Positions 37,750-47,253 of a stretch of DNA of 64,000 nt are shown piece after piece. A model generated the notes under the pieces. It was not told the origin of the DNA. It saw only the letters and a list, made by a program, of their open reading frames with translations, and did not search any database. Where the stretch lies: positions 257,016 through 321,015 of the forward strand of contig NZ_JAVHUW010000082.1 of the NCBI RefSeq assembly GCF_030954495.1. Reading direction: 5' to 3'. The position numbers were made by a program, and so were the translations under genes. This DNA comes from Candidatus Desulfosporosinus nitrosoreducens. Lineage in GTDB: Bacteria > Bacillota > Desulfitobacteriia > Desulfitobacteriales > Desulfitobacteriaceae. Within the stretch, counting starts at the first letter, position 1, and the number at the start of each line of letters is the position of its first letter.

Positions 37750-38899
37750 GAACACTTCCTCCAATCAGAGTATCATCAGATATTGCCACAGTTTCATCAA
37801 TACTTACATAGTTATACTCTCCCACCATTGAGTTCACGCCCAGATAGGTATGCTTCCCCAGGATAATGCCGTTTTTTAATAAAATAATTTCCGCTTCGGT
37901 ATGGGCAGGTATGTTTTGCTTCAAGATGGTCAGAAAGTTGCTCATGATTTTCTGCCGGAACACTGTTTCAGGCAGCATAAGATAAAATTTATAGGGATTT
38001 GTTCCAAAAAGCTCGTTATATAACTCTTTGTCCCGTCCCTGAAACAACATGTGCTGATAGTGAAAATATTCAATGATCCTTGGCTTGACTCCCAGTTCAC
38101 GCTCCACAAGATGTTCAATCCCCTGCTTGGTCCCGATCCTGGCATATTCAGGCATGATACCGGCAATACGCTGCCGAAGACCTTCATCATCCAGCCGCCT
38201 TACCTCCTGAATGCTCACCCAACTGGCAAGATACCTCAGCATCTCACCTTGAGCCCGAGTGAAATTCAGCGTCTCCGGTATCCTGGTGACCTCATCTTCG
38301 ATCTCAAAAAACAGTGAATCAAAAATTTCCATAAAACGCTGAAAAAAGTCATTGTCTGCTTGATTATTTTGATAGATTTCCGGCAGGTAGTGAATTATTT
38401 TTTCTTCGGCCAGCAAGAGCTTGATTTTCCGCAGACTGAATCTTTCCGGCTGAGGTACCAGAAACTCCAGTTTCAGCCACAGATAACGTCCTCTGACCCG
38501 AAGCAGACCATCAGTCGAGCCGGTAAAGCTTTGCCGGAAAAGGGCTGAAAGTTCGTTAAGACCGGCTGGCCCATATCCGGAACCTGCGCGGATATAAGTG
38601 TCGAGGTTGACCAGGTTGTTTCCCAGCCAAACCTCCGGACGATCACTGGCATAAGACGACACCTTGATGACGGAGTTCTCCGGTATATCGGCATCAAGAA
38701 TAATGTTCTGCCAGTGAAAGTCCTGCTCTGTACTGTCAATGGACCCGGTGATGATAACTCCCGCGGCCAATATTCCCTGTTCATGTTCAGGTCTTTCCGC
38801 AAATACCAGCTGATTGTCTCTGGGCTGGAGATTGAGCAAAATGCTTCGTTTCCACTCGCGATTTCTATTCAGCGTGATATACCTTCTGCCCTTTTCCAT
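37739..38899 (-). CDS. Phage tail protein I-like baseplate wedge protein
   Basis: A 386-residue protein. Residues 170-300 match the phage-tail domain related to P2 protein I (YLPEIYQNNQADNDFFQRF, then LRYLASWV and MPEYARIGTKQGIEHLV). This domain joins baseplate J proteins to fibres. The N-terminal 165 residues are beta-rich. It follows the second baseplate J gene by 55 bp and overlaps the next gene. Confidence 0.88.
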   Translation of the reverse strand: MEKGRRYITLNRNREWKRSILLNLQPRDNQLVFAERPEHEQGILAAGVIITGSIDSTEQDFHWQNIILDADIPENSVIKVSSYASDRPEVWLGNNLVNLDTYIRAGSGYGPAGLNELSALFRQSFTGSTDGLLRVRGRYLWLKLEFLVPQPERFSLRKIKLLLAEEKIIHYLPEIYQNNQADNDFFQRFMEIFDSLFFEIEDEVTRIPETLNFTRAQGEMLRYLASWVSIQEVRRLDDEGLRQRIAGIMPEYARIGTKQGIEHLVERELGVKPRIIEYFHYQHMLFQGRDKELYNELFGTNPYKFYLMLPETVFRQKIMSNFLTILKQNIPAHTEAEIILLKNGIILGKHTYLGVNSMVGEYNYVSIDETVAISDDTLIGGSVHEK

Positions 38900-38954
38900 G
38901 TCTTCAGCTCACCTCACTATCTCATTACCTTCTTATAATAAAGTTGTCCTAAAA

Positions 38955-41138
38955 TCAGACTATCAGGCGTATTTGCAGGTCACCCAGAGCAGGAAGCGCC
39001 TGGGGCGGAATTATAACATCCCCATAGTTATCCTTATAACTGTCATTGTTTCTGACAGCTAAAGCCACTCTCTTAACTTGAACAACCCCAGGAAGATGTT
39101 CGATTTTTCTAGCGAGCATACTTTCCCGCACCGGTTGGCCAAATTCCGGCTTTCCTGTCGGAATTCCCTTGCGGATTCCCTCAAAAAATCGTTCAATAGC
39201 TGCCCGGATAACTGTTTCGCTGCTTTCCTCCTGGCCGTACTCAATGCTAACCTCAATATAAACTGAAATTTTCACATAAAGCGGGCTAATCACCTTGACA
39301 TTCGTGGTGATCAACCGGTAGGCTTCTAATTGTTCTCTCACCGCTTGCAGAAGCGATTCGTCCGGAAGCGGAAAAGGCTCTTCACTATAGGGGAGAACCA
39401 CTACTGTTACAGTGGCAGGCGCCTGTTTGTCGCCAACCGATCTGCTATCAGGATCATAGTAAGGAATGGCTTTAACTCCCATGATCCTATGTCCGGGTGT
39501 GGCAGCGGCCAGGGTTTCATAATCAGAGGCTGTCACGGCCTTCTCAATTTTCTTCAGGGAAGCCTTGATCCGTTCCAGAGCTTCATTAAGCTGTTCGGCA
39601 TCCTTTCCCCCTGAGGCCGGCAGAGGATTGGCAATTGCGCTATAGTTAAGAGGCTTAAAGTTCTGACTGGGTATATTGCCGATACTGCCCTTGGTGATGA
39701 CGCACCTTGTGACAATAATATTATTCTCGCCGGCCTGAGGTACCGCGCCCTGTTCATTATCGCCAAAAACAATCTCCTGATTAACTGGGTCATAGCTAAA
39801 GCAACGATCATAGGGTCCGGCCTTGGCCAGATCAGCGACATAGTTCCACTCACTCCAGCACTTCTGTCCTTCGTCTGTTTCTTCCTTGACCATCACGGAC
39901 AGTAATTCCCGCAGTAGCGTATCCTGGTTTGGCAAAGAAAATCTTTGGCCGGGCAGACCGCTGGAAACCGCAAGAACCATTGAACTTGCAAAATCCTCCT
40001 CATAGCATAAGACCTTGATGTTTTCAGCCCCATCCAGGGCCAGTTCCTGGGGCAAAGCCCTTAATTTCAGCCTAAGGATTGCAGTGTTTTCTTCAGTTTG
40101 CTTGTAGGTAATGACTTCATTGTGAAGACGCCAGCCCAGCTTATCACGGACAAAGACCATCAGCCGTCCTTGCAAAGAGAGCCAGGTATCCAGCTCTAAC
40201 TCCGCCTCACCTTTTTCCAGCCAGGTGAAGGAAAGGGTCTCACAAAGAGTTTGCTGCTGTAAGACCGCAATCGGGTCCTGGTAAATATTCTGTAATCTTG
40301 GATTTTCTTCACACCCTTTTCTTGCCAGTCTTGCCCGCAGCCAATACAACCGCGGAAGTCCTTCAGCGGGAGTGAATTCAGCAGCACCCGCAGGAAGGCG
40401 AAACACTACTTTTCCCGTCTGTGCAAAAGCATGGGTTTCGTCCGCAAGAATTTCCAGGGGTTTATAGGCAATTTGCCCTGTACTGCCCGCTCCAAATTCC
40501 CAGACAATCTCTCTTGGTGCGCGCGAATTATTCTGAAAAGGATTTCTGGCCACAGGGTAATGATCGTCGAACAGGAGAAATAAGCTGAATTCCCTCTCCT
40601 CTTCCCACTGATCCACACCGATATATAAAGAACTTTCTCCCTCCAGGGGATTTTGGCCAAAAGCCTGGCAATAGATCCCCGGTTCTCGGAGGAGGTCCTG
40701 AACATCTCTGAAGGTTCGGCCATCATAAACGTAAATACTCTTTAAGCCGGCTTTGTTAAAGGTTACAGAGTCCCGGCTTTCAAAGATGATATTTGCGGAC
40801 GTTTCAAAGCGCATCCCTTGCGGCAATGATCCCTGTGAGGCGCCCTCCGGAAAAACCAAATAAGCTTGTGCCGCCGCAGGTTCGCCCACAGTTGTGCCCA
40901 GTAGGGCTAACATGTTTTCATACCCCCGGATCGTAATCCGGTTTAAATAGAATTGCTGCATTTCCTTGAGCCAGGCAAACAGCTCCAGGATTGTAATCCC
41001 CGGATCGTGCTCGTTCATATCCGTCCACTGGGGATAAAGCACAGGGATACGGCGTTTAGCCGCTTCCATAATAGCTTCGAAACTTTGGTCGTCATAATTC
41101 GGTAAGTTTAGCAAGCGGTATCGTCTCTTTTCATTCAA
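38955..41138 (-). CDS. Baseplate J-like protein (Afp12-type)
   Basis: A 727-residue baseplate wedge protein. The start has the usual NEHDPGITILELFAWL motif (about residues 42-57); the C-terminal half has the J-domain motifs GDNEQGAVP and AVTASDYETLA. It forms the outer wedge of the baseplate with the larger protein encoded upstream. The start is TTG 41138, overlapping the TGA of the previous gene by four bases, so translation is coupled. Confidence 0.92.
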   Translation of the reverse strand: MNEKRRYRLLNLPNYDDQSFEAIMEAAKRRIPVLYPQWTDMNEHDPGITILELFAWLKEMQQFYLNRITIRGYENMLALLGTTVGEPAAAQAYLVFPEGASQGSLPQGMRFETSANIIFESRDSVTFNKAGLKSIYVYDGRTFRDVQDLLREPGIYCQAFGQNPLEGESSLYIGVDQWEEEREFSLFLLFDDHYPVARNPFQNNSRAPREIVWEFGAGSTGQIAYKPLEILADETHAFAQTGKVVFRLPAGAAEFTPAEGLPRLYWLRARLARKGCEENPRLQNIYQDPIAVLQQQTLCETLSFTWLEKGEAELELDTWLSLQGRLMVFVRDKLGWRLHNEVITYKQTEENTAILRLKLRALPQELALDGAENIKVLCYEEDFASSMVLAVSSGLPGQRFSLPNQDTLLRELLSVMVKEETDEGQKCWSEWNYVADLAKAGPYDRCFSYDPVNQEIVFGDNEQGAVPQAGENNIIVTRCVITKGSIGNIPSQNFKPLNYSAIANPLPASGGKDAEQLNEALERIKASLKKIEKAVTASDYETLAAATPGHRIMGVKAIPYYDPDSRSVGDKQAPATVTVVVLPYSEEPFPLPDESLLQAVREQLEAYRLITTNVKVISPLYVKISVYIEVSIEYGQEESSETVIRAAIERFFEGIRKGIPTGKPEFGQPVRESMLARKIEHLPGVVQVKRVALAVRNNDSYKDNYGDVIIPPQALPALGDLQIRLIV

Positions 41139-44100
41139 AATATCCTGACGATGTGTTCGCCGTTTGTAACCACAACATATCTTAATTTAAACAGATCATC
41201 CAAAGGCACTATCTTGAGCATATGGCCATCATAATAACGGCCTTCAAGGATAACTTCCCGGATACTGGCAACATTTTTAATCTTCTTCAGCAGGCCATGC
41301 ACATAGCTCACGGTTGGAATTTCTTCTATTCCCAGCCTTTGTTTGCCGACAGCACTCGGATTTAAATAGTCATTCAAGACCTTTAAAATCTGCTTTTCTG
41401 TTTCGGCGGCCAGGTCGTAATTATCAACGGTTATGGAGACAGCGATACTAACCTGCATAATCACTGCCGGTACGACGGAAAATCTTCCGCCGCTTAAGAG
41501 CTCACAGCTTATCTTCTCAGACAGATATTGGCTGATCCTCTTACATAGCTTTAAGCAATAACTTCTATTCTCAAAGTCATAGGGCAGTATGACCAGGGTT
41601 ACATGCCCCCAGGCTTGTTGCCCCTGATAATCATGATGAGCTATACACCTGACATCTCTGACTTCCGGGAATTGTTCTATGACCATACTTTCATAGTCTG
41701 AGGCAGTTACGGCCTGCCCGCGATGACGCAGCCTAAGGGGTCCGACCTTCTCTAAAATCCGGATATCATGCTGGTCACTCCCCCCGCAGGTCATTTCGAT
41801 ATTGCTGACGCTGCCGACATAGGGAATATTAACCAGCAAGCCTTCAATCCTGCCTGCCGGCAGGTTGCCGCGCCGGCCGCCTCCATAACTGTAGTCAACC
41901 CGGATGGTAGCATTTTCGCCTGTTGAAGGAACTTTTCCCCTTTTGCCATCGCCAAACAAAATTTTGCCCGCAAAGCTGTCCAACTTGTAATGCCGGCTGT
42001 TTTCCCGCGCATTGCTGAAGGAGTCGCAACGTTCCCAGCGAACCCAAAATTCACTGATATGGCCTGAACTGTTATATTGAATATCCACCAGCTCCGGATT
42101 CAGTTCCGCAAGCAGCTGCATATCCGTTTTGGCAATATCGCTCATTTCATTGATCCATACCTGACATTCCAGGACCGGATAATGGGCCAGGGAAATTACT
42201 TTGCCTACTTCATAAATTCCTGACTGAAACATTTCCTTAGAAATTGTTTGCTTCTGAACAATTTCCACAACATTGGGCAGGATAGCCGTTATTAAAGGGC
42301 CATCGTCAGTAGGCTCAGAAAACTTGAGATTTTTAGCGACAATCCTTAACCAATACCCTTCCTGTCCGAAAAACAGGCTCTTTTGAAAATTGGGAGGATT
42401 ATAAAGAGAGATGATCCCCTCTTCCCTCAAACCCTCAGTTTTATCGTTTACTTTCAGCTCATACCAGGACCCTTCACCTTTCAGATCGTCGGCAAAATAC
42501 TCAAAACTTAAGGCGTGTCTTAGTTTACTTTGGCCTATCGTCTTAAAGTATAAGTTAAGCGGATAACCGGCAGGCAGCTGATCAAAAGCTAAGTAAACAG
42601 CGTAATCATGCTCTTGCAGCGGCTGATACAGCTTTATATATGTGGAAAAATCCGGCGCGCGGTACAAAGCCTTGGCGCAATTATTTTCCGTATAGACCCA
42701 TTCCACCGGCTGCGGCGCATCCAGATAGTCAAAATCCAGGGAAACAGACTCTACGTACGGTAACAGCAGGTTGGCATAGACCGAAAAGGCATTCTCTACT
42801 TCTACAACTCTCGCTCTAAGCCAAAAGTTTGCCAGGGAATTTTGCAGGCTACGCCTCATATCTGAGGGACACTGAAAGGAGATATGCTTTTTATAAGAAC
42901 CTTCTTCTCCTTGAAAGGGATTGGCATCACCCTCTGTTTTTAAATGCGTCCATCCCGATCCGTTCCAATACTCCCAGACGATTCTTGAGATAAAGGAGAC
43001 ATCAGGGGTCACAATAGGAATATCCGCCTTTTCCACAATGAATTTCCGGTTGAAATTGTATTGCGGCATAGCCTCTGCTGTTCCTAGCTGCCGGACAACG
43101 GTTTTTAAATTAAATTCAAGATTGATCCGGGCATTGCATTTGGAAAAGACCTCTTCTGAAGCAAGATAGAAACAATCATAGGCCCGGGGCTGCTTGCCAA
43201 AACAATAGCCTCCTTCTTCAGGATCAAGCAAGAGGTCATTGGCATACATCTGCTGCGGGGCAATAGGCAGATCCGGCTTTTCCCGGCGCAGGCAGGCGCT
43301 GCCGGCGCTGATGCGGTTCATAGTGATGCCATCGGAGTTTCCGTCTGCTTTCATTTCACAATAAACCCAAATCTGTTCACCAGATTGCTCATTTTCTGTT
43401 GCTTGTTTACCTGGCTGTAAGGCAATGAAGCTCTCTTTATGCAGATACAGCTTGCCGTCTTTAACAAAAACCCTCTCAAAGGGTATCTGCTTCTTGCCGT
43501 CAAAATACGACCACCGGGCGAAGACGGGGTCCGCCAGGCGAGTCACGTATTCTTCATTTAAATAGCCGATTCTTTCGTTTTCCAAGCTCAGAACGATTTC
43601 GGCCGGACTCGTTAAATTGAAGACATTATGGCAGGCAAAGGCGAAACAATGCCGCTGAATACTTCTCTCTGAAGACGGCGCAAAGAATTTGGCCGGAGCC
43701 TGCTCCAGTTCCACCTTCTCAATCCGGTCCCGTCGCGGATCAACCGAGTAAATTCCAACTATATTGGCCGGACTTGCCGCAAAATCGCGCTCAGTTTCAA
43801 AGACAATCCTTCTTTCAGTATCCCGGATCTGATCATCGTCACTGTCAAAGTACATCTGTGTCCCTTTGCGTATGAATACATTTTTCGTACAGCCTTGCGC
43901 CAATTGAAACAAAGCCACGCCTGCCGCCGGGTTTAGGGCTTGGGCCGATACCTCGAGCAGATTTAAAAATTCTATATAATGTTTATAGGCAACCCTGTTC
44001 AAGCGGTCAATTGTCCCGCCAAACATCAAGGCGAACAATTCAGCCAGTGCGGCGCCACCCTCAGCTTCATCCGGGTCATACTTCCACTCGGGCGTATAGA

Positions 44101-44185
44101 TTTGAGCCTTCTGCTTTATGCTCTTAATGATATCCGCGGCCTGGCGCGGATCGATCTGCGGCGGATTACTCATGCTTAAACTCAT
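41135..44185 (-). CDS. Large baseplate J-like protein (Afp11-type)
   Basis: A 1016-residue baseplate protein. Motifs include EGGAALAELFALMF near residues 42-55, a JIG-like FGDGKRGKVPSTGENA in the second half, and QAVTASDYESMVIEQFPEV. In Afp-type particles the equivalent protein forms the inner wedge that holds the sheath initiator. It overlaps both neighbours by four bases (ATGA type), showing a tightly coupled baseplate block. Confidence 0.92.
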   Translation of the reverse strand: MSLSMSNPPQIDPRQAADIIKSIKQKAQIYTPEWKYDPDEAEGGAALAELFALMFGGTIDRLNRVAYKHYIEFLNLLEVSAQALNPAAGVALFQLAQGCTKNVFIRKGTQMYFDSDDDQIRDTERRIVFETERDFAASPANIVGIYSVDPRRDRIEKVELEQAPAKFFAPSSERSIQRHCFAFACHNVFNLTSPAEIVLSLENERIGYLNEEYVTRLADPVFARWSYFDGKKQIPFERVFVKDGKLYLHKESFIALQPGKQATENEQSGEQIWVYCEMKADGNSDGITMNRISAGSACLRREKPDLPIAPQQMYANDLLLDPEEGGYCFGKQPRAYDCFYLASEEVFSKCNARINLEFNLKTVVRQLGTAEAMPQYNFNRKFIVEKADIPIVTPDVSFISRIVWEYWNGSGWTHLKTEGDANPFQGEEGSYKKHISFQCPSDMRRSLQNSLANFWLRARVVEVENAFSVYANLLLPYVESVSLDFDYLDAPQPVEWVYTENNCAKALYRAPDFSTYIKLYQPLQEHDYAVYLAFDQLPAGYPLNLYFKTIGQSKLRHALSFEYFADDLKGEGSWYELKVNDKTEGLREEGIISLYNPPNFQKSLFFGQEGYWLRIVAKNLKFSEPTDDGPLITAILPNVVEIVQKQTISKEMFQSGIYEVGKVISLAHYPVLECQVWINEMSDIAKTDMQLLAELNPELVDIQYNSSGHISEFWVRWERCDSFSNARENSRHYKLDSFAGKILFGDGKRGKVPSTGENATIRVDYSYGGGRRGNLPAGRIEGLLVNIPYVGSVSNIEMTCGGSDQHDIRILEKVGPLRLRHRGQAVTASDYESMVIEQFPEVRDVRCIAHHDYQGQQAWGHVTLVILPYDFENRSYCLKLCKRISQYLSEKISCELLSGGRFSVVPAVIMQVSIAVSITVDNYDLAAETEKQILKVLNDYLNPSAVGKQRLGIEEIPTVSYVHGLLKKIKNVASIREVILEGRYYDGHMLKIVPLDDLFKLRYVVVTNGEHIVRIF

Positions 44186-44601
44186 GCCCCGGCCCCCTCT
44201 AAGATATAGAAGGGATAAACCTTGTTGAATTGGTTGTTTGTCGTTCTTACCTTATACTGGATGTTGACAATGACTGTGCTTTTATCACCGTCACTATTAT
44301 TAATCCCGACCTTAATGTCCTGAATGCGCGGTTCAAATTGTTCAAGGGCCTTTACTATTTCAGTTTCAAAAGCGGAAACACTCTCCAGCCTGTTGACGGA
44401 ATAGACAAAATTACTGACAGTTGATCCAAACTCCGGGCGCATGACCCGTTCACCGACATTTGTTTTCAAGATTATTTCTATGGCTTCCTGGATATCCTCC
44501 TCATGCTCAACCATCGCTATCTTGCCCGTCTGTCTGTTTATGGAGAAAGGAAATTTGAAGCCTTGTCCAAGAAAACCTTTGGAGTCTGACTCGGATGACA
44601 T
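44182..44601 (-). CDS. gp25-like baseplate/sheath-initiator protein (Afp9-type)
   Basis: A 139-residue protein of the GPW/gp25 family, with the conserved EDIQEAIEIILKTNVGERVM and PEFGS segments (the EPR-like core reads MRPEFGS). It primes sheath assembly at the baseplate. Start ATG 44601 follows GGAGGGAACAAGT; its stop overlaps the start of the large J protein. Confidence 0.95.
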   Translation of the reverse strand: MSSESDSKGFLGQGFKFPFSINRQTGKIAMVEHEEDIQEAIEIILKTNVGERVMRPEFGSTVSNFVYSVNRLESVSAFETEIVKALEQFEPRIQDIKVGINNSDGDKSTVIVNIQYKVRTTNNQFNKVYPFYILEGAGA

Positions 44602-44613
44602 ACTTGTTCCCTC

Positions 44614-45363
44614 CTAATTCAACTGCAATAGACTGCCCTTCACGGCTGTCACGCCGTCACTTTGAATAGAAACCTGAGCACTGCCTTTTATGGATGCCGT
44701 AGCAGTTGCCTTGAGATTGATCTGGGTTCCTTCAATATCGATAGCTTGAGTTCCATTGAATTTGATAGTTCCGGCGGTTCCGTCAATGCTAATCGTGTTG
44801 CCGCTGCCCACTTCAATTGTCAGCTTGTTCTGGCATTTGATGGTCACTTCGCCGCCTTTGCCATCCAAAATCAGACTATTACTGCCATCTGAGAGGGATA
44901 TCCGCTCTTCTTTATCGTTTAATTCGACCTTTCTGCCTTTAGGAGTAGCAACCGTTATGGTCTCCTCTCCTTTTTTATCCCCCAGTTCGATACTGCTTAG
45001 ATTTGGTGTCTTGATTAAATAGGTCTCATTTTTCCCCGCGCTGATTTTCACCGGAGCCTCCGACAGACTGCCCCACAGGCTGCCAAGCACATAAGGCCTG
45101 TGAATGTTCCCGTTCTCAAAAGCCACCAAAACAAGATCATCAACATTCGGTAAAAAGAAGAGGCCGGATTGCTTACTTGCAAAAGGAGATAAAACAAAGG
45201 CCCAATCTAATTCTTTGGCATCTTCGCTGGCAGTCAAAAACGCGCAGCGCACACGGCCCAGATTTTTGGGATCTTCAATATTAGTTACTTTTGCCAGAGT
45301 AACGCCAACAATGCTCTTTTCCTGATTACAATCTTTGGTCTCAGGTTTATCTATGATTCCCAT
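44614..45363 (-). CDS. Central spike protein, gpV/gp5-like
   Basis: A 249-residue spike protein. Residues 18-100 are an OB-fold (KVTNIEDPKNLGRVR, then FLPNVDDLVLVAFENG), as in phage gpV and the gp5 part of VgrG. Residues 110-249 are a beta-helix repeat rich in Thr/Ile/Gly (for example GNTISIDGTAGTIKFNGTQ) that forms the membrane-piercing needle. In Afp the spike is one protein (Afp8); here its hub half is a separate upstream gene. Confidence 0.93.
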   Translation of the reverse strand: MGIIDKPETKDCNQEKSIVGVTLAKVTNIEDPKNLGRVRCAFLTASEDAKELDWAFVLSPFASKQSGLFFLPNVDDLVLVAFENGNIHRPYVLGSLWGSLSEAPVKISAGKNETYLIKTPNLSSIELGDKKGEETITVATPKGRKVELNDKEERISLSDGSNSLILDGKGGEVTIKCQNKLTIEVGSGNTISIDGTAGTIKFNGTQAIDIEGTQINLKATATASIKGSAQVSIQSDGVTAVKGSLLQLN

Positions 45364-45388
45364 TGCTTCTCCTCCCCGTCTTCCGGCC

Positions 45389-46498
45389 TTAAGTCGCTAC
45401 ACAAGAGCTACTGGCTTTAAATTCCGTTAGGTAGCCATTGCCGTTAATGCTGTGAGTCACCTCATTGAGAAAGAATTCACCGTCGATGCCTTTCCCCATC
45501 CCGGAAATTTTAATTTTCGACCCGGCTTTAATATCCGGGATGCCAATGGTTGAACCGCTGCAGTTTACCAGGTTCGCTGAAGAAGCTGCCAACTCACTTT
45601 TCGCCAGTTCATCAGCCTGATCCTTATTAAGGATATTCCGATCATTAATTTGTTTCGTTTTATTTTTTATGACGTCAGGCAGCGCTGAACCACCCAGGGG
45701 TGAACCGTCGATATTCGCTTTAGAAGTTGAGGTCACTTGGGTATCGTAATCATTCCAATTGACCTCAACGGAGCCAATCTGATTGGTGAGATGAATTTCA
45801 GCATGAAAGCTCAGCAAGCTTTTTCCCCAAGCCAACTCTACGGCCGGATCTTGTTTTTTCTGGGCCAGGCTAGGTCCAAAATAAATTTGGTCATAGATAA
45901 CGCAAAAAGAATTGCGTACTTTTTTGGCGAGGCACATCAAAAAATGATAATAATCCTGATTTTTATTAATCTCGGCTGAGATATCATCTTTACTGACGCC
46001 CTTATTAAAGTCATATTCAACGCTTTGCACAGTTGCATAGTTTTTGCAATATTTGTTTAAGATGCTGGTCACAATATCTGCGACCCCCATGTCGCCATAA
46101 TTTTCCCAGACTTTATTGTTGACTAACGCCCCCTTGGCATCCAGGCATTCGACAATGGCATGCATTCCGCGGGCGTTAACATCAAATTTCAGCGAATTAA
46201 TATATCCTTTAAAAACCCCTTGCAAATTGGTGGGGTCATTGTAGCCCATCTTAAGATCCACAACTTTTCCCGGTTTGAAGGTCTCGAAAATATCATGTTT
46301 GAACTTGCTGTTTGCAAAATCAAAAATCCCTGCAATCACGAAATGACAGGTACTCATTCCAAAATCGGCTGACATCAAAGCACTAATATCAATAATGGGA
46401 AATTCCTCCATCTTGATCTCTTCATTGTCAACCTTAAGCGCAAAGCGGGGTCTTTGAAATCCTTTATATTTTTCTTCAAAATCACTGAATGATGCCAT
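45389..46498 (-). CDS. Spike hub protein, phage late-control D / gp27-like
   Basis: A 369-residue protein of the phage late-control D (gp27-like) family, forming the trimeric hub between tube and spike. Typical parts are the opening PRFALKVDNEEI, the middle LNKYCKNYATVQSVEYDFN and the C-terminal SGMGKGIDGEFFLNEVTHSI. The start ATG 46498 is chosen for GGGGGTGTGAC immediately upstream; it lies 24 bp after the LysM adaptor stop. It lies 25 bp before the gpV-like spike gene. Confidence 0.9.
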   Translation of the reverse strand: MASFSDFEEKYKGFQRPRFALKVDNEEIKMEEFPIIDISALMSADFGMSTCHFVIAGIFDFANSKFKHDIFETFKPGKVVDLKMGYNDPTNLQGVFKGYINSLKFDVNARGMHAIVECLDAKGALVNNKVWENYGDMGVADIVTSILNKYCKNYATVQSVEYDFNKGVSKDDISAEINKNQDYYHFLMCLAKKVRNSFCVIYDQIYFGPSLAQKKQDPAVELAWGKSLLSFHAEIHLTNQIGSVEVNWNDYDTQVTSTSKANIDGSPLGGSALPDVIKNKTKQINDRNILNKDQADELAKSELAASSANLVNCSGSTIGIPDIKAGSKIKISGMGKGIDGEFFLNEVTHSINGNGYLTEFKASSSCVAT

Positions 46499-46521
46499 GT
46501 CACACCCCCGGGATATTACCC

Positions 46522-47187
46522 TCAAATAATGGCCGGAATCACGATGCGCTCCCCGGATTTCATCCGCCGGGGGTTGTCAAGGCCGTTTGCTTCGGCGATC
46601 CTTCTCCACTCCGAACAATCCCCATATTCTGCATAAGCAAAACGATAAAGCGCATCACCGCTGTTAATAATCCGGTGTTTGGTCCGATCCGGAGAATTAC
46701 GGATCATATTATCCTTAACAGAAGATTTCATGGTAATTTCCAAGGTTGACCTTAAAGGGACACCCAGAGAAGAAAACATAGTAAGCTTCTCATTAAGAGA
46801 AACAATATATCCTGTAAAACTCATTTTTCCCCATTCGAAGGTAACTTCTTTAGGCGCGTGTTCGCTCTCGTCCACGGTAATCAAGTTGTAAACAGGTTCG
46901 GTATACTTCCTGACGTCCGCTTTCAGCAGAGTCGGCATTTTATTGTTCAGCATCAGATCCAGCTGGCCGGTCTCAATTCCTGAGGAGTAGGTGTCAAAAA
47001 ACAGAGAAAAGGTCATTGTTTCCGCTTCTCCATTAATAAACTGCAGAATGGGCCGATCGAGTCCGGGAACTTTATGTTCGGTATAGGTGTTCGAACGCTG
47101 AATTTGCAATTCTGCCGGGTTATATAAGCAGGAGACCTTTTGCTCAATTCCGCTATCGTCGTTATATTTTAAAGAAGCTTTCGACAT
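46522..47187 (-). CDS. LysM-containing tube adaptor (Afp7-type)
   Basis: A 221-residue protein. The N-terminal part is a tail-tube-like beta domain (VSCLYNPAELQIQRS, TMTFSLFFDTYSSG) and the C-terminus is a LysM-type motif (SGDALYRFAYAEYG, RRMKSGERIVIP). In Afp-type machines this protein links the tube to the spike hub. ATG 47187 is preferred; ATG 47196 three codons earlier is also possible. Confidence 0.9.
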   Translation of the reverse strand: MSKASLKYNDDSGIEQKVSCLYNPAELQIQRSNTYTEHKVPGLDRPILQFINGEAETMTFSLFFDTYSSGIETGQLDLMLNNKMPTLLKADVRKYTEPVYNLITVDESEHAPKEVTFEWGKMSFTGYIVSLNEKLTMFSSLGVPLRSTLEITMKSSVKDNMIRNSPDRTKHRIINSGDALYRFAYAEYGDCSEWRRIAEANGLDNPRRMKSGERIVIPAII

Positions 47188-47253
47188 AAGAATCATCCCG
47201 GCTGATCTCTTCCCTTCTCAAATGAATAATAGCTGGCAGGAATCCTGCAAAAT